A stretch of 13,171 bases of DNA from Candidatus Cloacimonadota bacterium (GCA_023421135.1 JAEZUG010000093.1:1-13171); one strand, 5' to 3'. Positions 1-6,549 are shown, counted from the first letter of the stretch. The notes: generated by a model not told the origin, from the sequence alone. Numbers and translations: made by a program.

Positions 1-33
1 CACATGGGTGTCACATGGGTGTCTCATGCGTGT
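1..33. repeat. 11-bp tandem repeat, three copies, at the window edge
   Basis: Two identical copies of CACATGGGTGT (1-11, 12-22) are followed by a diverged copy CTCATGCGTGT (23-33). The array may continue beyond the window. No gene covers it and no function is evident. Confidence 0.7.
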
Positions 34-79
34 CGAAGCAGGGAGGAGTTCCACTGTAGTTATTGGCAGACCATGGCAC

Positions 80-101
80 GGGCAGACACACAGGTCTGCC
101 C
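80..101. repeat. Inverted repeat (8-bp stem, 6-nt loop)
   Basis: GGGCAGAC (80-87) pairs perfectly with GTCTGCCC (94-101) around the loop ACACAG. A further direct copy of GGCAGACC lies at 65-72. There is no T-tract on either strand, so it is not a canonical terminator. It lies in the non-coding region beyond the tldE terminator, where I see no gene. Confidence 0.5.
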
Positions 102-173
102 CCAACAAGTTAATAGTGAAAAGGTAATCGTGAATGGAGGTAAGCCGCAGTCTCCCAGCTTCACACCTGCCGA

Positions 174-243
174 ACTTGTCACTTGTCACTTTCAAAAAGC
201 GACAAGATATCGCCTCCACTCTCGTCACTTGTCACTTGTCACT
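174..243. repeat. Two short ACTTGTC heptamer arrays
   Basis: The 7-bp unit ACTTGTC occurs twice in tandem at 174-187 and twice at 227-240. Partial copies follow at 188 and 241. A segment of about 38 bp with GCGACAAGATATCGC lies between them. This is non-coding sequence directly behind the tldE terminator. Heptameric tandem repeats recur at 6414-6504 with a different sequence. Confidence 0.6.
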
Positions 244-273
244 AAAGAAAAAGCACCACCCGGAGGCGGTGCT
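244..273 (-). terminator. Rho-independent terminator of the tldD-tldE operon
   Basis: Read on the minus strand, AGCACCGCC (273-265) pairs with GGTGGTGCT (260-252) around TCCG: nine pairs including one G-T wobble. The T-rich run TTTTTCTTT follows at 252-244. It begins 22 nt beyond the tldE stop codon. Confidence 0.9.
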
Positions 274-295
274 TGTATCAGGGGTAATTGGTCTT

Positions 296-1576
296 TTAGA
301 ATGAAGTTTTATCCACGAAGTTGAAACCATCGATCAGCATCGTGGGGATCTTGGCATAGCCTTCCACGGGGAGGCTTTTACCCAGAGCCAGGATACGGCG
401 GGTCACTTCGTGAGGGATCTCGTTCCAGCGCAGGTTGTTCACAGCGTGTTTCACCTTGCCTTTTTCGAAATAGAGCACACCATCGCGGGTCATACCGGTG
501 AGTTCACCACGTTTCATATCCACCACCCGGATATACCAGAAGCGGTTGATAATCAGTCCGCGGGGCACCATCTTCATCATCTCGGCTTCGGTGGTGTCTG
601 CACCCGGGACATAAAGATTGTAAAGCTGCGAGGGTTTGGCGTTCTTCTCTTTGGCCCAATAGCGGGTAGTGGGCATATTGAGCAGCTTACCCTTTTCGAT
701 CCAGCTGATCTCTTCTGCTGCCAGGCCGTCCGAGACGAAAGGCGGAGCGATCATATCTTTATCCTTGAGAGTGGAATAGAGCGAGAATTTTTTGCCAAAG
801 AAGCTCTTGCCAAGTTGATCCGTGAAGGGAGTGAAGCCTTCATCGGCCTGACGGCGGTTCAGGAACCAGCTCATGAAGCTGATCATTTCCACCAAGGCTT
901 CCGGACGGATGATCACGGGCAGCTTTTCGGCATCAAAGCTCTGGAACTTCACCAGGCTTTCAAGCTGGGCATTGAGCCGATCCAATTCATTCTTCAGCTT
1001 AAACTTGGCAAAATCCTTGTGGTTGAAGGAAACCTTGGTTTCAGTCACGCCTTTTTTGATCGTCATGGAGTGGCCAAACTCGGTAAATTCACTATCTGCA
1101 AAGAGACCGTTCTTGGTGGCAATAATGCTCTTCTGGATATGCTTCTCGGTCATACCGGAAACCATGGCATCCAGTTTCACACCGTTGGCAATGGATTTGC
1201 GTACGATCTCCACCATTTCGGCGGGATCAAGCTCCGCAGTTGACTTGATGAAGTTCACCGGATTGGGCAGCTTCTGCTTGCCCAGAGTGGGCATATGCTC
1301 GGGATCGGGCTGGTTTTCCAGAGCTGTACTCTGAGCAGTATTGACCAGTTGCTTCAGAGAAGCTTCGTCCAATTGGTTGGTGCGGGCCTTTCCAGTCCGG
1401 TTGTCATAAGCCACTTCCAGGCTGAGCTGCAGGTTATCACCGGCAATGTGCTGGGTGATGGTGTTTTGGGCAAAACGAGTCTCATGACTGTCTTTGGACC
1501 AGATGGAAACGCTCCAGTCGTCGGCCTTGCAATTCTTCTCTATGTAGCGGAGAGCTTTTTCGATATTCTTTGTCAT
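296..1576 (-). CDS. tldE: TldE/PmbA-family subunit of the TldD/TldE metallopeptidase
   Basis: This 426-residue protein is the catalytically inactive partner of the TldD/TldE heterodimeric protease. In other bacteria that complex trims peptides and small proteins such as microcin B17 precursor and CcdA. The sequence has the usual TldE layout and no HExxxH zinc motif. The C-terminal third is typical of the family (INRFWYIRVVDMKRGELTG, then NLRWNEIPHEV). A longer reading frame extends to 1666, but I chose the ATG at 1576 because GGGAGG stands just upstream and the extra 30 residues are not TldE-like. Its ATG overlaps the tldD stop codon as ATGA (1573-1576), which indicates translational coupling and 1:1 production. 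A strong terminator follows. Family assignment is confident; the substrate in this organism is unknown. Confidence 0.93.
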   Translation of the reverse strand: MTKNIEKALRYIEKNCKADDWSVSIWSKDSHETRFAQNTITQHIAGDNLQLSLEVAYDNRTGKARTNQLDEASLKQLVNTAQSTALENQPDPEHMPTLGKQKLPNPVNFIKSTAELDPAEMVEIVRKSIANGVKLDAMVSGMTEKHIQKSIIATKNGLFADSEFTEFGHSMTIKKGVTETKVSFNHKDFAKFKLKNELDRLNAQLESLVKFQSFDAEKLPVIIRPEALVEMISFMSWFLNRRQADEGFTPFTDQLGKSFFGKKFSLYSTLKDKDMIAPPFVSDGLAAEEISWIEKGKLLNMPTTRYWAKEKNAKPSQLYNLYVPGADTTEAEMMKMVPRGLIINRFWYIRVVDMKRGELTGMTRDGVLYFEKGKVKHAVNNLRWNEIPHEVTRRILALGKSLPVEGYAKIPTMLIDGFNFVDKTSF

Positions 1577-3015
1577 TGGGAACCTCCCACTCTGATGTTG
1601 CGGAATCTTGCAGGCGCAGAACCATGGGTCATTCGGGCAGTCTGGGAAGGCTGTCCTTTGCCGCAATTGACCACGCCAAAAGGCTGCCAGAAGCGTTCGT
1701 CGCAGATGGCGTCACAACTGTTCCAGAATTCCGGATTGTTGGATTTGTAGAGCACTTTCTTCAGAGGACGGTGCAATTTGCCGTTCTTGATTTCCCAGAA
1801 GAAATCTCCGCCAAACTGGAAGTTCACTCTATGCTGGTCGATCGAGAAACTGCCGCGGCCTTGGATGTAAACACCTTCTTCCGTGTCCGCAATCAGTTCT
1901 GCGGGGCTAAGAGGCTTGGTGCCGGGCAGGAGATAGAGATTGGGGATGCGGTTGATGGGCTGATCGTAGTAATAGGTGGCACGGTTGCAGCCGCGGGAGT
2001 AGTTCAGGCCAATCTCCATGGCTGTGTCTCTGGTGCTGCCGTATTCATTGAGGATGCCGTCTTTGATGATGTGCCATTTCTGGCCGGGAACGCCATCATC
2101 GTCAAAACCTGCTGTGGCCAATCCCTGAGGCAGGGTGTTATCGCCCACGAAGTTGATGATTTCGCTGCCGTAACGGTAGTTCTTCAGCTTTTCGGGAGTG
2201 GCAAAGGAGATGCCGGCATAGTCGGCTTCCCAGCCCAGGACGCGGTCGAGCTCGGTGGGATGTCCCACGCTTTCGTGCATGGTGAGACCGAGGTGATTGG
2301 GATCCAGGATCAGGGTGCGACGTTTTTCTTCACCCAGAGTTCCGGCTTTCACTTTGATGAGGGCTTCTTCGGCGATTCTGGGAGCCCGATCCAAAAGATT
2401 GAGCTCATCTATCCATTCCCAGCCAACTGCTCTGCCACCTTCGTCGAAGGTGCGGCTCTGGCTATCGCCATCCAGCACTGCCGTGGCGGTGATCATGGGA
2501 TTGATGAAGCCTGTGGTGAGGTCCAGACGGGTACCCAGAGTGGAAGCAAAGAGCTTCTCGTCCTTGTTGGAAAGGATGTAAAAGGTTGCCTGACGGATTC
2601 CTTCATAGTTCTTGATGGTTTTATTGACTTCCATCATGAGCTCGATCTTTTCCTTCATGGGTACGTCGAAAGGATCGATCTCCATGGGAGTCTTGTAAGT
2701 GGCGATATAGCTGCGCTCGGGTGCCAATTGCAATCCTGCTCCCTTGCGAGCGCGGGAGCTGAGTTTGGCTATCTCATAGGCACGTTTCACGGTTGCCACC
2801 ACGGCCTTTTCTGTGAAGACATTGGAATGGGCAAAGCCCCACACTCCATCTTTGAAGACCCGGACGCCATAGCCGTTCAGGACGTTGTTGGAGGTGTTTT
2901 TCAAGCTCAGATTCTGCAGATATATCATCTGCGTTTGGGTCTTTTGGATCCGAATATCAGCATAATCTGCCCCCAGGGACAGCGCTGTATTCATGGCCAG
3001 ATCGAGATAATCCAT
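1573..3015 (-). CDS. tldD: TldD-family zinc metallopeptidase, catalytic subunit
   Basis: This is a 480-residue protein, the usual TldD length. TldD is a cytoplasmic metallopeptidase that works as a heterodimer with TldE and degrades or matures unfolded peptides threaded into the complex. The zinc-binding HExxxH motif is visible as HESVGH (H247, E248, H252), followed by PTELDRVLGWE. The C-terminal family signature CGKGQP starts at residue 451 and continues with TARMTHGSAPARFRN. The start ATG at 3015 is preceded by a GGGAG site. There is no signal peptide. It lies 94 nt downstream of a 34-codon gene and overlaps tldE by 4 nt, so it is probably transcribed with the winged-helix regulator gene at 3715. 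Assignment is very secure; the natural substrate cannot be read from the gene itself. Confidence 0.96.
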   Translation of the reverse strand: MDYLDLAMNTALSLGADYADIRIQKTQTQMIYLQNLSLKNTSNNVLNGYGVRVFKDGVWGFAHSNVFTEKAVVATVKRAYEIAKLSSRARKGAGLQLAPERSYIATYKTPMEIDPFDVPMKEKIELMMEVNKTIKNYEGIRQATFYILSNKDEKLFASTLGTRLDLTTGFINPMITATAVLDGDSQSRTFDEGGRAVGWEWIDELNLLDRAPRIAEEALIKVKAGTLGEEKRRTLILDPNHLGLTMHESVGHPTELDRVLGWEADYAGISFATPEKLKNYRYGSEIINFVGDNTLPQGLATAGFDDDGVPGQKWHIIKDGILNEYGSTRDTAMEIGLNYSRGCNRATYYYDQPINRIPNLYLLPGTKPLSPAELIADTEEGVYIQGRGSFSIDQHRVNFQFGGDFFWEIKNGKLHRPLKKVLYKSNNPEFWNSCDAICDERFWQPFGVVNCGKGQPSQTARMTHGSAPARFRNIRVGGSQ

Positions 3016-3065
3016 AATTACTCCCGGTTTTTATTGTTTGCTTAGAAACCCATTTTGTTCGGAAG

Positions 3066-3090
3066 GCGGGAGCGGGCTGGCCACTCCCGC
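3066..3090 (-). other. Intercistronic hairpin between the small gene and tldD
   Basis: GCGGGAG (3066-3072) pairs perfectly with CTCCCGC (3084-3090) around an 11-nt loop that contains the palindrome TGGCCA. On the minus strand no T-tract follows, so full termination is unlikely. It could be an RNA processing or stability element, or a partial attenuator, setting different amounts of the small gene product and TldD/TldE. Function is inferred only from position. Confidence 0.55.
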
Positions 3091-3109
3091 ACATTCCTAT
3101 TCTATCAGC

Positions 3110-3214
3110 TTAGTCGATTAGCTTTTGGATGGTAGGGATCTGGCTGGGCTTTCCGAAGGCCAGGCTTCCTCTATCCTTCATCCAATTGGAAAGTATGCTG
3201 CTTGTTCTTTTCAT
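3110..3214 (-). CDS. 34-residue small protein between the regulator and tldD; possible TldD/TldE-linked peptide
   Basis: I do not recognise this product. The reading frame runs from ATG (3214) to TAA (3110-3112). It is preceded by a perfect AGGAGG ribosome binding site five nt before the ATG, and that site overlaps the TAG stop of the upstream regulator gene (3224-3226). Such packing is typical of translated, coupled genes. The peptide begins MKRTSSILSNW and ends IPTIQKLID. It is basic (4 Lys, 2 Arg, 2 Asp), has one Trp, no Cys, and no membrane segment or signal peptide. It is followed by a hairpin and then tldD. Because TldD/TldE act on small peptides, it could be a substrate, a precursor peptide or a regulator of the pair, but that is inference. 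It could also be a leader frame translated only to couple the operon. No modifying enzyme or exporter is in view. Confidence 0.62.
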   Translation of the reverse strand: MKRTSSILSNWMKDRGSLAFGKPSQIPTIQKLID

Positions 3215-3223
3215 TGGTTCCTC

Positions 3224-3715
3224 CTAACAGCATTGTTGGTTGATGCCATCTATGGGGGGCACGCTAATGTCCCAGCGATGGTAGGTGGGCAAAAACCAGA
3301 GAACCTTGGCGGAGCCTGATTCTGCCGGCAGTTTGGGAGCCTGAGCGGGCAGGGCCGGCTCTTGGCTCTCGGCTTTATCAATGAAGAGCTCAGGATTGAG
3401 CTGCGAAGGCAAGGCGGAAAGAATGGTCGAAGCCCAGTTCAGGAAGGCTACGCGGCCTTTGTCTGTGAGCTCGACTCTGGTATTGGGCTTTTTCCCGATC
3501 CAGGATTTCTCCTGGAGCACATATCCGGACTCTTCCAAACGGCTAAGATGAGACGAGAGATTACCCCAGCTTAGCTGAGTGAGACCGGCGAGCTCAACGC
3601 AATCTATCCGGTCCAGTTCGTTGAGTGCTTTGATGATTGCCAGGCGGGCGGGAGTGTGAATCAATTGATCCAGGGCTCCGATCTTCTCCAGCAAGTCTTT
3701 TTGTATCCGGCTCAT
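3224..3715 (-). CDS. Winged-helix transcriptional regulator (HTH_34 type) with an unusual C-terminal tail
   Basis: This 163-residue protein is predicted to bind DNA and probably controls its own operon with tldD and tldE. Residues about 15-95 match the HTH_34/MarR-like winged-helix pattern: LIHTPARLAIIKALN, then the recognition region LSWGNLSSHLSRLEESGYV, then the wing GKKPNTRVELTDKGR. Members of this family often stop soon after the wing. Here about 60 further residues follow: a Pro/Ala/Glu-rich linker (about 112-135), then a Trp/Pro/Tyr-containing segment and a terminal QQCC. The start at 3715 has AGAGG upstream. The stop codon lies inside the ribosome binding site of the next small gene. 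The tail could sense metal or redox state through the two cysteines or bind a partner; nothing visible decides this. Confidence 0.85.
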   Translation of the reverse strand: MSRIQKDLLEKIGALDQLIHTPARLAIIKALNELDRIDCVELAGLTQLSWGNLSSHLSRLEESGYVLQEKSWIGKKPNTRVELTDKGRVAFLNWASTILSALPSQLNPELFIDKAESQEPALPAQAPKLPAESGSAKVLWFLPTYHRWDISVPPIDGINQQCC

Positions 3716-4001
3716 TGTTACCTCTCATTGTGTTATTCTCAGTGGCGAGCTTGGTATCTGCTAGCCACACAGAGCACTTTGTGGAGCAAAGTACTTTCTG
3801 TCAAGAACTATTATTACAGATTGAGAAGAAATATTCCAGAAAGACTTGTAATTAGCTGTAAGGCAATCTGTAACGAGAGCATGATTATTCTGTGCAGGCG
3901 GGTCTGTCGCCGATTCTGAGGCTATAGCACTTGCTGCTTGGGGCGGGAGGAATCCTGGGTAAAGGCTAAGGACAACGGATAAAGGCAGCTCCAGAGCCGG
4001 G
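3716..4001 (-). promoter_or_regulatory. Regulatory region upstream of the winged-helix/tldD/tldE operon
   Basis: No convincing gene lies here. About 85 nt upstream of the regulator start, the minus strand carries a consensus -35 hexamer TTGACA (3804-3799), though no good -10 box follows at 16-18 nt. The perfect palindrome AAAGTACTTT (3788-3797) sits immediately downstream of that hexamer, where a winged-helix dimer could repress. The related half-site CACTTTG occurs at 3775-3781. The rest, up to the terminator of the next gene, shows nothing I can name. Confidence 0.4.
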
Positions 4002-4038
4002 CAAGAAGAAACCCCAAAGTCCAGGGGGGACTCTGGGG
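4002..4038 (-). terminator. Rho-independent terminator after the YPNPF secreted-protein gene
   Basis: CCCCAAAGTCC (4012-4022) pairs with GGACTCTGGGG (4028-4038): eleven pairs with one wobble and a 5-nt loop. On the minus strand the run TTTCTTCTT follows (4011-4003). It starts 54 nt past the stop codon at 4093 and separates this gene from the regulator operon. Confidence 0.88.
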
Positions 4039-4092
4039 GCTTATATACCGAGTGGATAGTATCAGATCAGCAGGCTCTTGCTCTCCGAAAAC

Positions 4093-5409
4093 CTATCTTA
4101 GATGAATCAACTTGCTGGTGCTAACTGCGCCACTATTTTGCAGCCTCAGGAAATAAATCCCGGGAGCCAGTTCACGGCCGCTGCTGTCTTTTCCATCCCA
4201 GGTGATGTTGTGATTGCCTTCAGTGCGGTATTCATCTACCAGATTGCGGATAAGCTGGCCGCGGAGATTGTAGATTCCAAGTTTGGTCTCTCCCGAAGCT
4301 GTCAGTCTCAGGTTCACCTTGGCATTCTGCCGGAAGGGATTGGGATAGGCGGAAACTACCGGTGTAGGACTGGGTGGCAATACCGGATCGTCTGAGCCCG
4401 TGGGAATTTCCCAAGAATAAGTGATCGATCCCCAGGTTGGCGGAGCCAAGCCATCATCCACACCCCAATACTGACCGGTGAGGTAGCCTTCGGCAGTGAA
4501 GCCGTAGTTGTACTGACTCGGCAGATAATCCGGATACATCATGTAGCTCAGAACGTATTCGGCAATACCGATATTGAAACCGTTGTCGTTTGTCCCATAA
4601 GAGTAGATATGCGTTTCATAGGGATACCAGGTGCCCTCATAGTAATCGTAAGTCTGGATGGAATCCACCACGGCTCTGCCATAGATCCCTGGGCTGTAAT
4701 AATCCTGCAGAGTATTGTACCTGTTGTAAAATACTTTAATGTCGAAGAGGGGATTGTACTTTCTTGGCATAAATGTATCTGGAAGCAGATCTCCGGAGTG
4801 ATGCAGCACATACTTCCGGTTAGGAGTCCAGTTCAGAGAGTCACTGGACATATACCAGATTTCCTCCAGCTTCAATCCATTGGTATCGAACTGGCTTTCA
4901 TACTTCTCAAAGCTGGCATAGCCTGCCTCGGTGCGTGTGCCGATGGTGATGAGCTCCGGATACTCATAATCCCCATAGTGAAACCTGAGAATGCGGCTTC
5001 CGGTGGTGTATTCCACCGGATAATAGCGGCTCAGAGAGACCAGACGACCCTGCTGGTCATACTGCTCCACCCTTGTGTGGCCAGGTTTGAGATTGTGATA
5101 GCTAATCTGTTTCCCGGTTTGGTTATAGCTTACTTCGGGAGTGAAATCCATAGTGTGTTCAATCCAGCCACTGTCTGTGCCATCCCAATCAACAGTCCTT
5201 TCTCGGACCAGCAGGCTCTGCAGCACTTCCGGTTCACCCGGCAAGTAGCTGGGTATTTCCTCACTATAGTCATGAATATAATACAGCTCGTCATTCTGGA
5301 AAGTAAAATCCAAGTCTTGAGCTTCGCGCTGGCTGATTCGCAGACTTGCCCAAGCTGATACAGGCAGTAGTAACAAGGCTACAAGCGCCAAAAGAATTAG
5401 CTTTTTCAT
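4093..5409 (-). CDS. Secreted protein with T9SS type A C-terminal sorting domain
   Basis: This 438-residue protein is predicted to be exported by Sec and then secreted or surface-anchored through the type IX system. Residues 1-21 are a classic signal peptide (MKKLILLALVALLLLPVSAWA). Residues about 22-335 are a Tyr- and Trp-rich, beta-type body with YD-like motifs (EQYDQQGRLVSLSRY at about 115, SQFDTNGLKLEEIWY at about 172). I do not recognise a known enzyme in it. A Pro-rich linker (342-351) leads to the sorting domain: SAYPNPF at 353-359, LGIYNLRGQLIRNL, WDGKDSSGRELAPGIYFLRL and a terminal KLIHLR. GGAGG precedes the ATG. It is flanked by its own terminator and by the transposase element, so it is probably monocistronic. 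Cargo function is unknown; a carbohydrate-binding or surface structural role is possible. Confidence 0.85.
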   Translation of the reverse strand: MKKLILLALVALLLLPVSAWASLRISQREAQDLDFTFQNDELYYIHDYSEEIPSYLPGEPEVLQSLLVRERTVDWDGTDSGWIEHTMDFTPEVSYNQTGKQISYHNLKPGHTRVEQYDQQGRLVSLSRYYPVEYTTGSRILRFHYGDYEYPELITIGTRTEAGYASFEKYESQFDTNGLKLEEIWYMSSDSLNWTPNRKYVLHHSGDLLPDTFMPRKYNPLFDIKVFYNRYNTLQDYYSPGIYGRAVVDSIQTYDYYEGTWYPYETHIYSYGTNDNGFNIGIAEYVLSYMMYPDYLPSQYNYGFTAEGYLTGQYWGVDDGLAPPTWGSITYSWEIPTGSDDPVLPPSPTPVVSAYPNPFRQNAKVNLRLTASGETKLGIYNLRGQLIRNLVDEYRTEGNHNITWDGKDSSGRELAPGIYFLRLQNSGAVSTSKLIHLR

Positions 5410-5654
5410 TCTGAACCTCCATCATCCATATTTGCTTTATGGTAGAGCAATATCCGTTCCTTTACTAGAACAATTTTCACTGCTCTATCTGTCGGAACTT
5501 GCTGCAGCTCAGATAAAAAGAAGCTCAAGAGCAGCTCTGATCCTGCTTTAGAAGGCTGTGAGTGAAGCCTGGATATTGGCTCAATGCTGAGAGCAAGAGA
5601 ATAGTAAGGGAGGCTAGGGGAAGCCCCTCTTGGTGCGTAAAGAATTCACAACAA
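5410..5654. other. Non-coding region between the secreted-protein gene and the left transposon arm
   Basis: The part nearest 5409 must carry the promoter of the secreted protein but has no clear consensus boxes. The block AAAGGAAC (minus strand, 5463-5456) followed by ATTGC resembles a block upstream of the other T9SS-cargo gene. AGGGG/CCCCT (5616-5628) forms a small hairpin. The open frame at 5562-5756 runs through repeat DNA and has no protein character. Confidence 0.4.
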
Positions 5655-5795
5655 AGCCCCCTGTGGGCGACAGATCATAGCGAGGGTGCGGAACTTCCGG
5701 GGTCCCCAGTAAACCGCTTGCGGTTTGATGGGGTTGGGAAGTGGAGCCCCTCGTAACGCTCTCAAACACTGTCCTTAGCCCCTTGCGGGCGACAC
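5655..5795. repeat. Left arm of the REP-type inverted-repeat pair flanking the transposase
   Basis: The modules in order are AGCCCCCTGTGGGCGA (5655-5670), AGATCATAGCGAGGGTGCG (5672-5690), an extra hairpin segment (5691-5744), AGCCCCTCGTAACG (5745-5758), an 18-nt unrelated spacer, and AGCCCCTTGCGGGCGACAC (5777-5795). Each repeat module reappears in inverted orientation and mirrored order at 6299-6387, with only one mismatch overall. The transposase stop codon lies 4 nt past this arm. Confidence 0.9.
5691..5744. repeat. 54-bp compound hairpin present only in the left REP arm
   Basis: Nested pairs are ACTTCC (5693-5698) with GGAAGT (5737-5742), CCCC with GGGG (5730-5733), and AAACCGC (5711-5717) with GCGGTTT (5720-5726). 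The corresponding place in the right arm has only two bases (6350-6351). This looks like an inserted palindromic element or an extension of the arm's own hairpin. Confidence 0.75.
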
Positions 5796-5798
5796 TCC

Positions 5799-6221
5799 TT
5801 ACTGATTCTGGTGCTTCTTCAACAACTCAGTGAATTCATCTTCGGCTGTCGTATCGTGATGATGAGTCTCTTGATTGCTAATGTAGTTCTCAACAGCTTG
5901 CATATTTGACTTACTCACCGAAAAGGCTGCGTATCCATCCTGCCAGGAGAAATCTGAACAATGAGTCTGGCGGAACCATTTACTGGAATTGGCCTTTATC
6001 TTCGCAAGGAACTCTCCCAGGCTCTGGTCTTTGGGTATCAAGCACAGAATGTGAACATGGTCTTCGATACCTCCGACCCGGATTGGTTTCCCGCCAATAT
6101 TACTGATAATCCCAGCAATGTAGGCGTGAACCTGAGCTTGAAGGTCTTTCTTGATCCAGGTACTATGGTTTTTGGTTGCGAATACTATATGAACTGCAAC
6201 ATGACAAAATGATGATGGCAT
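5799..6221 (-). CDS. REP-associated (IS200-like) Y1 tyrosine transposase
   Basis: This 140-residue single-strand transposase belongs to the Y1_Tnp (IS200/IS605 TnpA-like) superfamily. Such HUH enzymes cut and join single-stranded DNA at hairpins. The HUH motif is DHVHILC (H55, H57). The probable nucleophile is Tyr113 in ENYISNQETHHH, with Gln117 nearby. The N-terminal VAVHIVFATKNHSTWI and central WQDGYAAFSVS are typical of the family. GGAGG lies 9 nt before the ATG. The gene appears intact. It is enclosed by two mirrored arms of REP-like repeats, which fits a RAYT (domesticated, REP-mobilising) enzyme better than a plain IS200; the family alone would not separate the two. No TnpB is present. 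Confidence 0.92.
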   Translation of the reverse strand: MPSSFCHVAVHIVFATKNHSTWIKKDLQAQVHAYIAGIISNIGGKPIRVGGIEDHVHILCLIPKDQSLGEFLAKIKANSSKWFRQTHCSDFSWQDGYAAFSVSKSNMQAVENYISNQETHHHDTTAEDEFTELLKKHQNQ

Positions 6222-6252
6222 AGTCTATTGCCTCCAGAATGAACTTTCAAAC

Positions 6253-6280
6253 ATTCTATAGACTAGCACTTGATTGTCAA
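6253..6280 (-). promoter_or_regulatory. Probable promoter of the transposase gene
   Basis: On the minus strand TTGACA (6280-6275) is followed after 16 nt by TAGAAT (6258-6253), five of six matches to TATAAT. It lies about 32 nt upstream of the transposase ATG and inside the two REP arms. This is the best sigma-70-like promoter in the window. Confidence 0.6.
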
Positions 6281-6298
6281 GATCAATTCTGGTATTCT

Positions 6299-6387
6299 GT
6301 GTCGCCCGCAAGGGGCTCTGCATTGATAACTGACTCGTTACGAGGGGCTAACGCACCCTCGCTATGATCTCTCGCCCACAAGGGGCT
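6299..6387. repeat. Right arm of the REP-type inverted-repeat pair flanking the transposase
   Basis: Modules are GTGTCGCCCGCAAGGGGCT (6299-6317), CGTTACGAGGGGCT (6336-6349), CGCACCCTCGCTATGATCT (6352-6370) and TCGCCCACAAGGGGCT (6372-6387). They mirror the left arm. CGAGGG (6341-6346) and CCCTCG (6356-6361) form a hairpin with a 9-nt loop. The two outer modules are near-copies of each other, as in BIME-like REP clusters. Confidence 0.9.
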
Positions 6388-6413
6388 CTCTTTTCATCAC
6401 AAATCGAATTCTT

Positions 6414-6504
6414 CATCGTACATCATACATCGTACATCATACATCGTACATCGTACATCATACATCATACATCATACATCGTACATCATACATCGTACAT
6501 CATA
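6414..6504. repeat. Tandem heptamer array, 13 copies of CATCRTA
   Basis: Thirteen uninterrupted 7-bp units alternate between CATCGTA and CATCATA in the order G A G A G G A A A G A G A at the variable base. A partial CAT ends the array. There are no spacers, so it is not CRISPR. It lies between the REP arm and the ppdK terminator. Copy number probably varies between strains through slippage. Confidence 0.95.
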
Positions 6505-6549
6505 CATTCCCCTTTCTTCCTTGTAAAATACCCCTTTTCTGGTGAGACG

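Noticed and set aside
1570..3045. A 491-codon plus-strand frame opposite tldD
   Set aside because: It is a mirror frame of tldD caused by codon bias. TldD has the HExxxH motif and a good start; the plus-strand frame has neither a recognisable domain nor a start signal.
5562..5756. A 64-codon plus-strand frame in the left transposon arm
   Set aside because: It is composed of repeat and hairpin sequence with no ribosome binding site or domain.
6414..6504. Possible CRISPR array
   Set aside because: The units are 7 bp with no spacers and there are no cas genes, so it is a simple tandem repeat.
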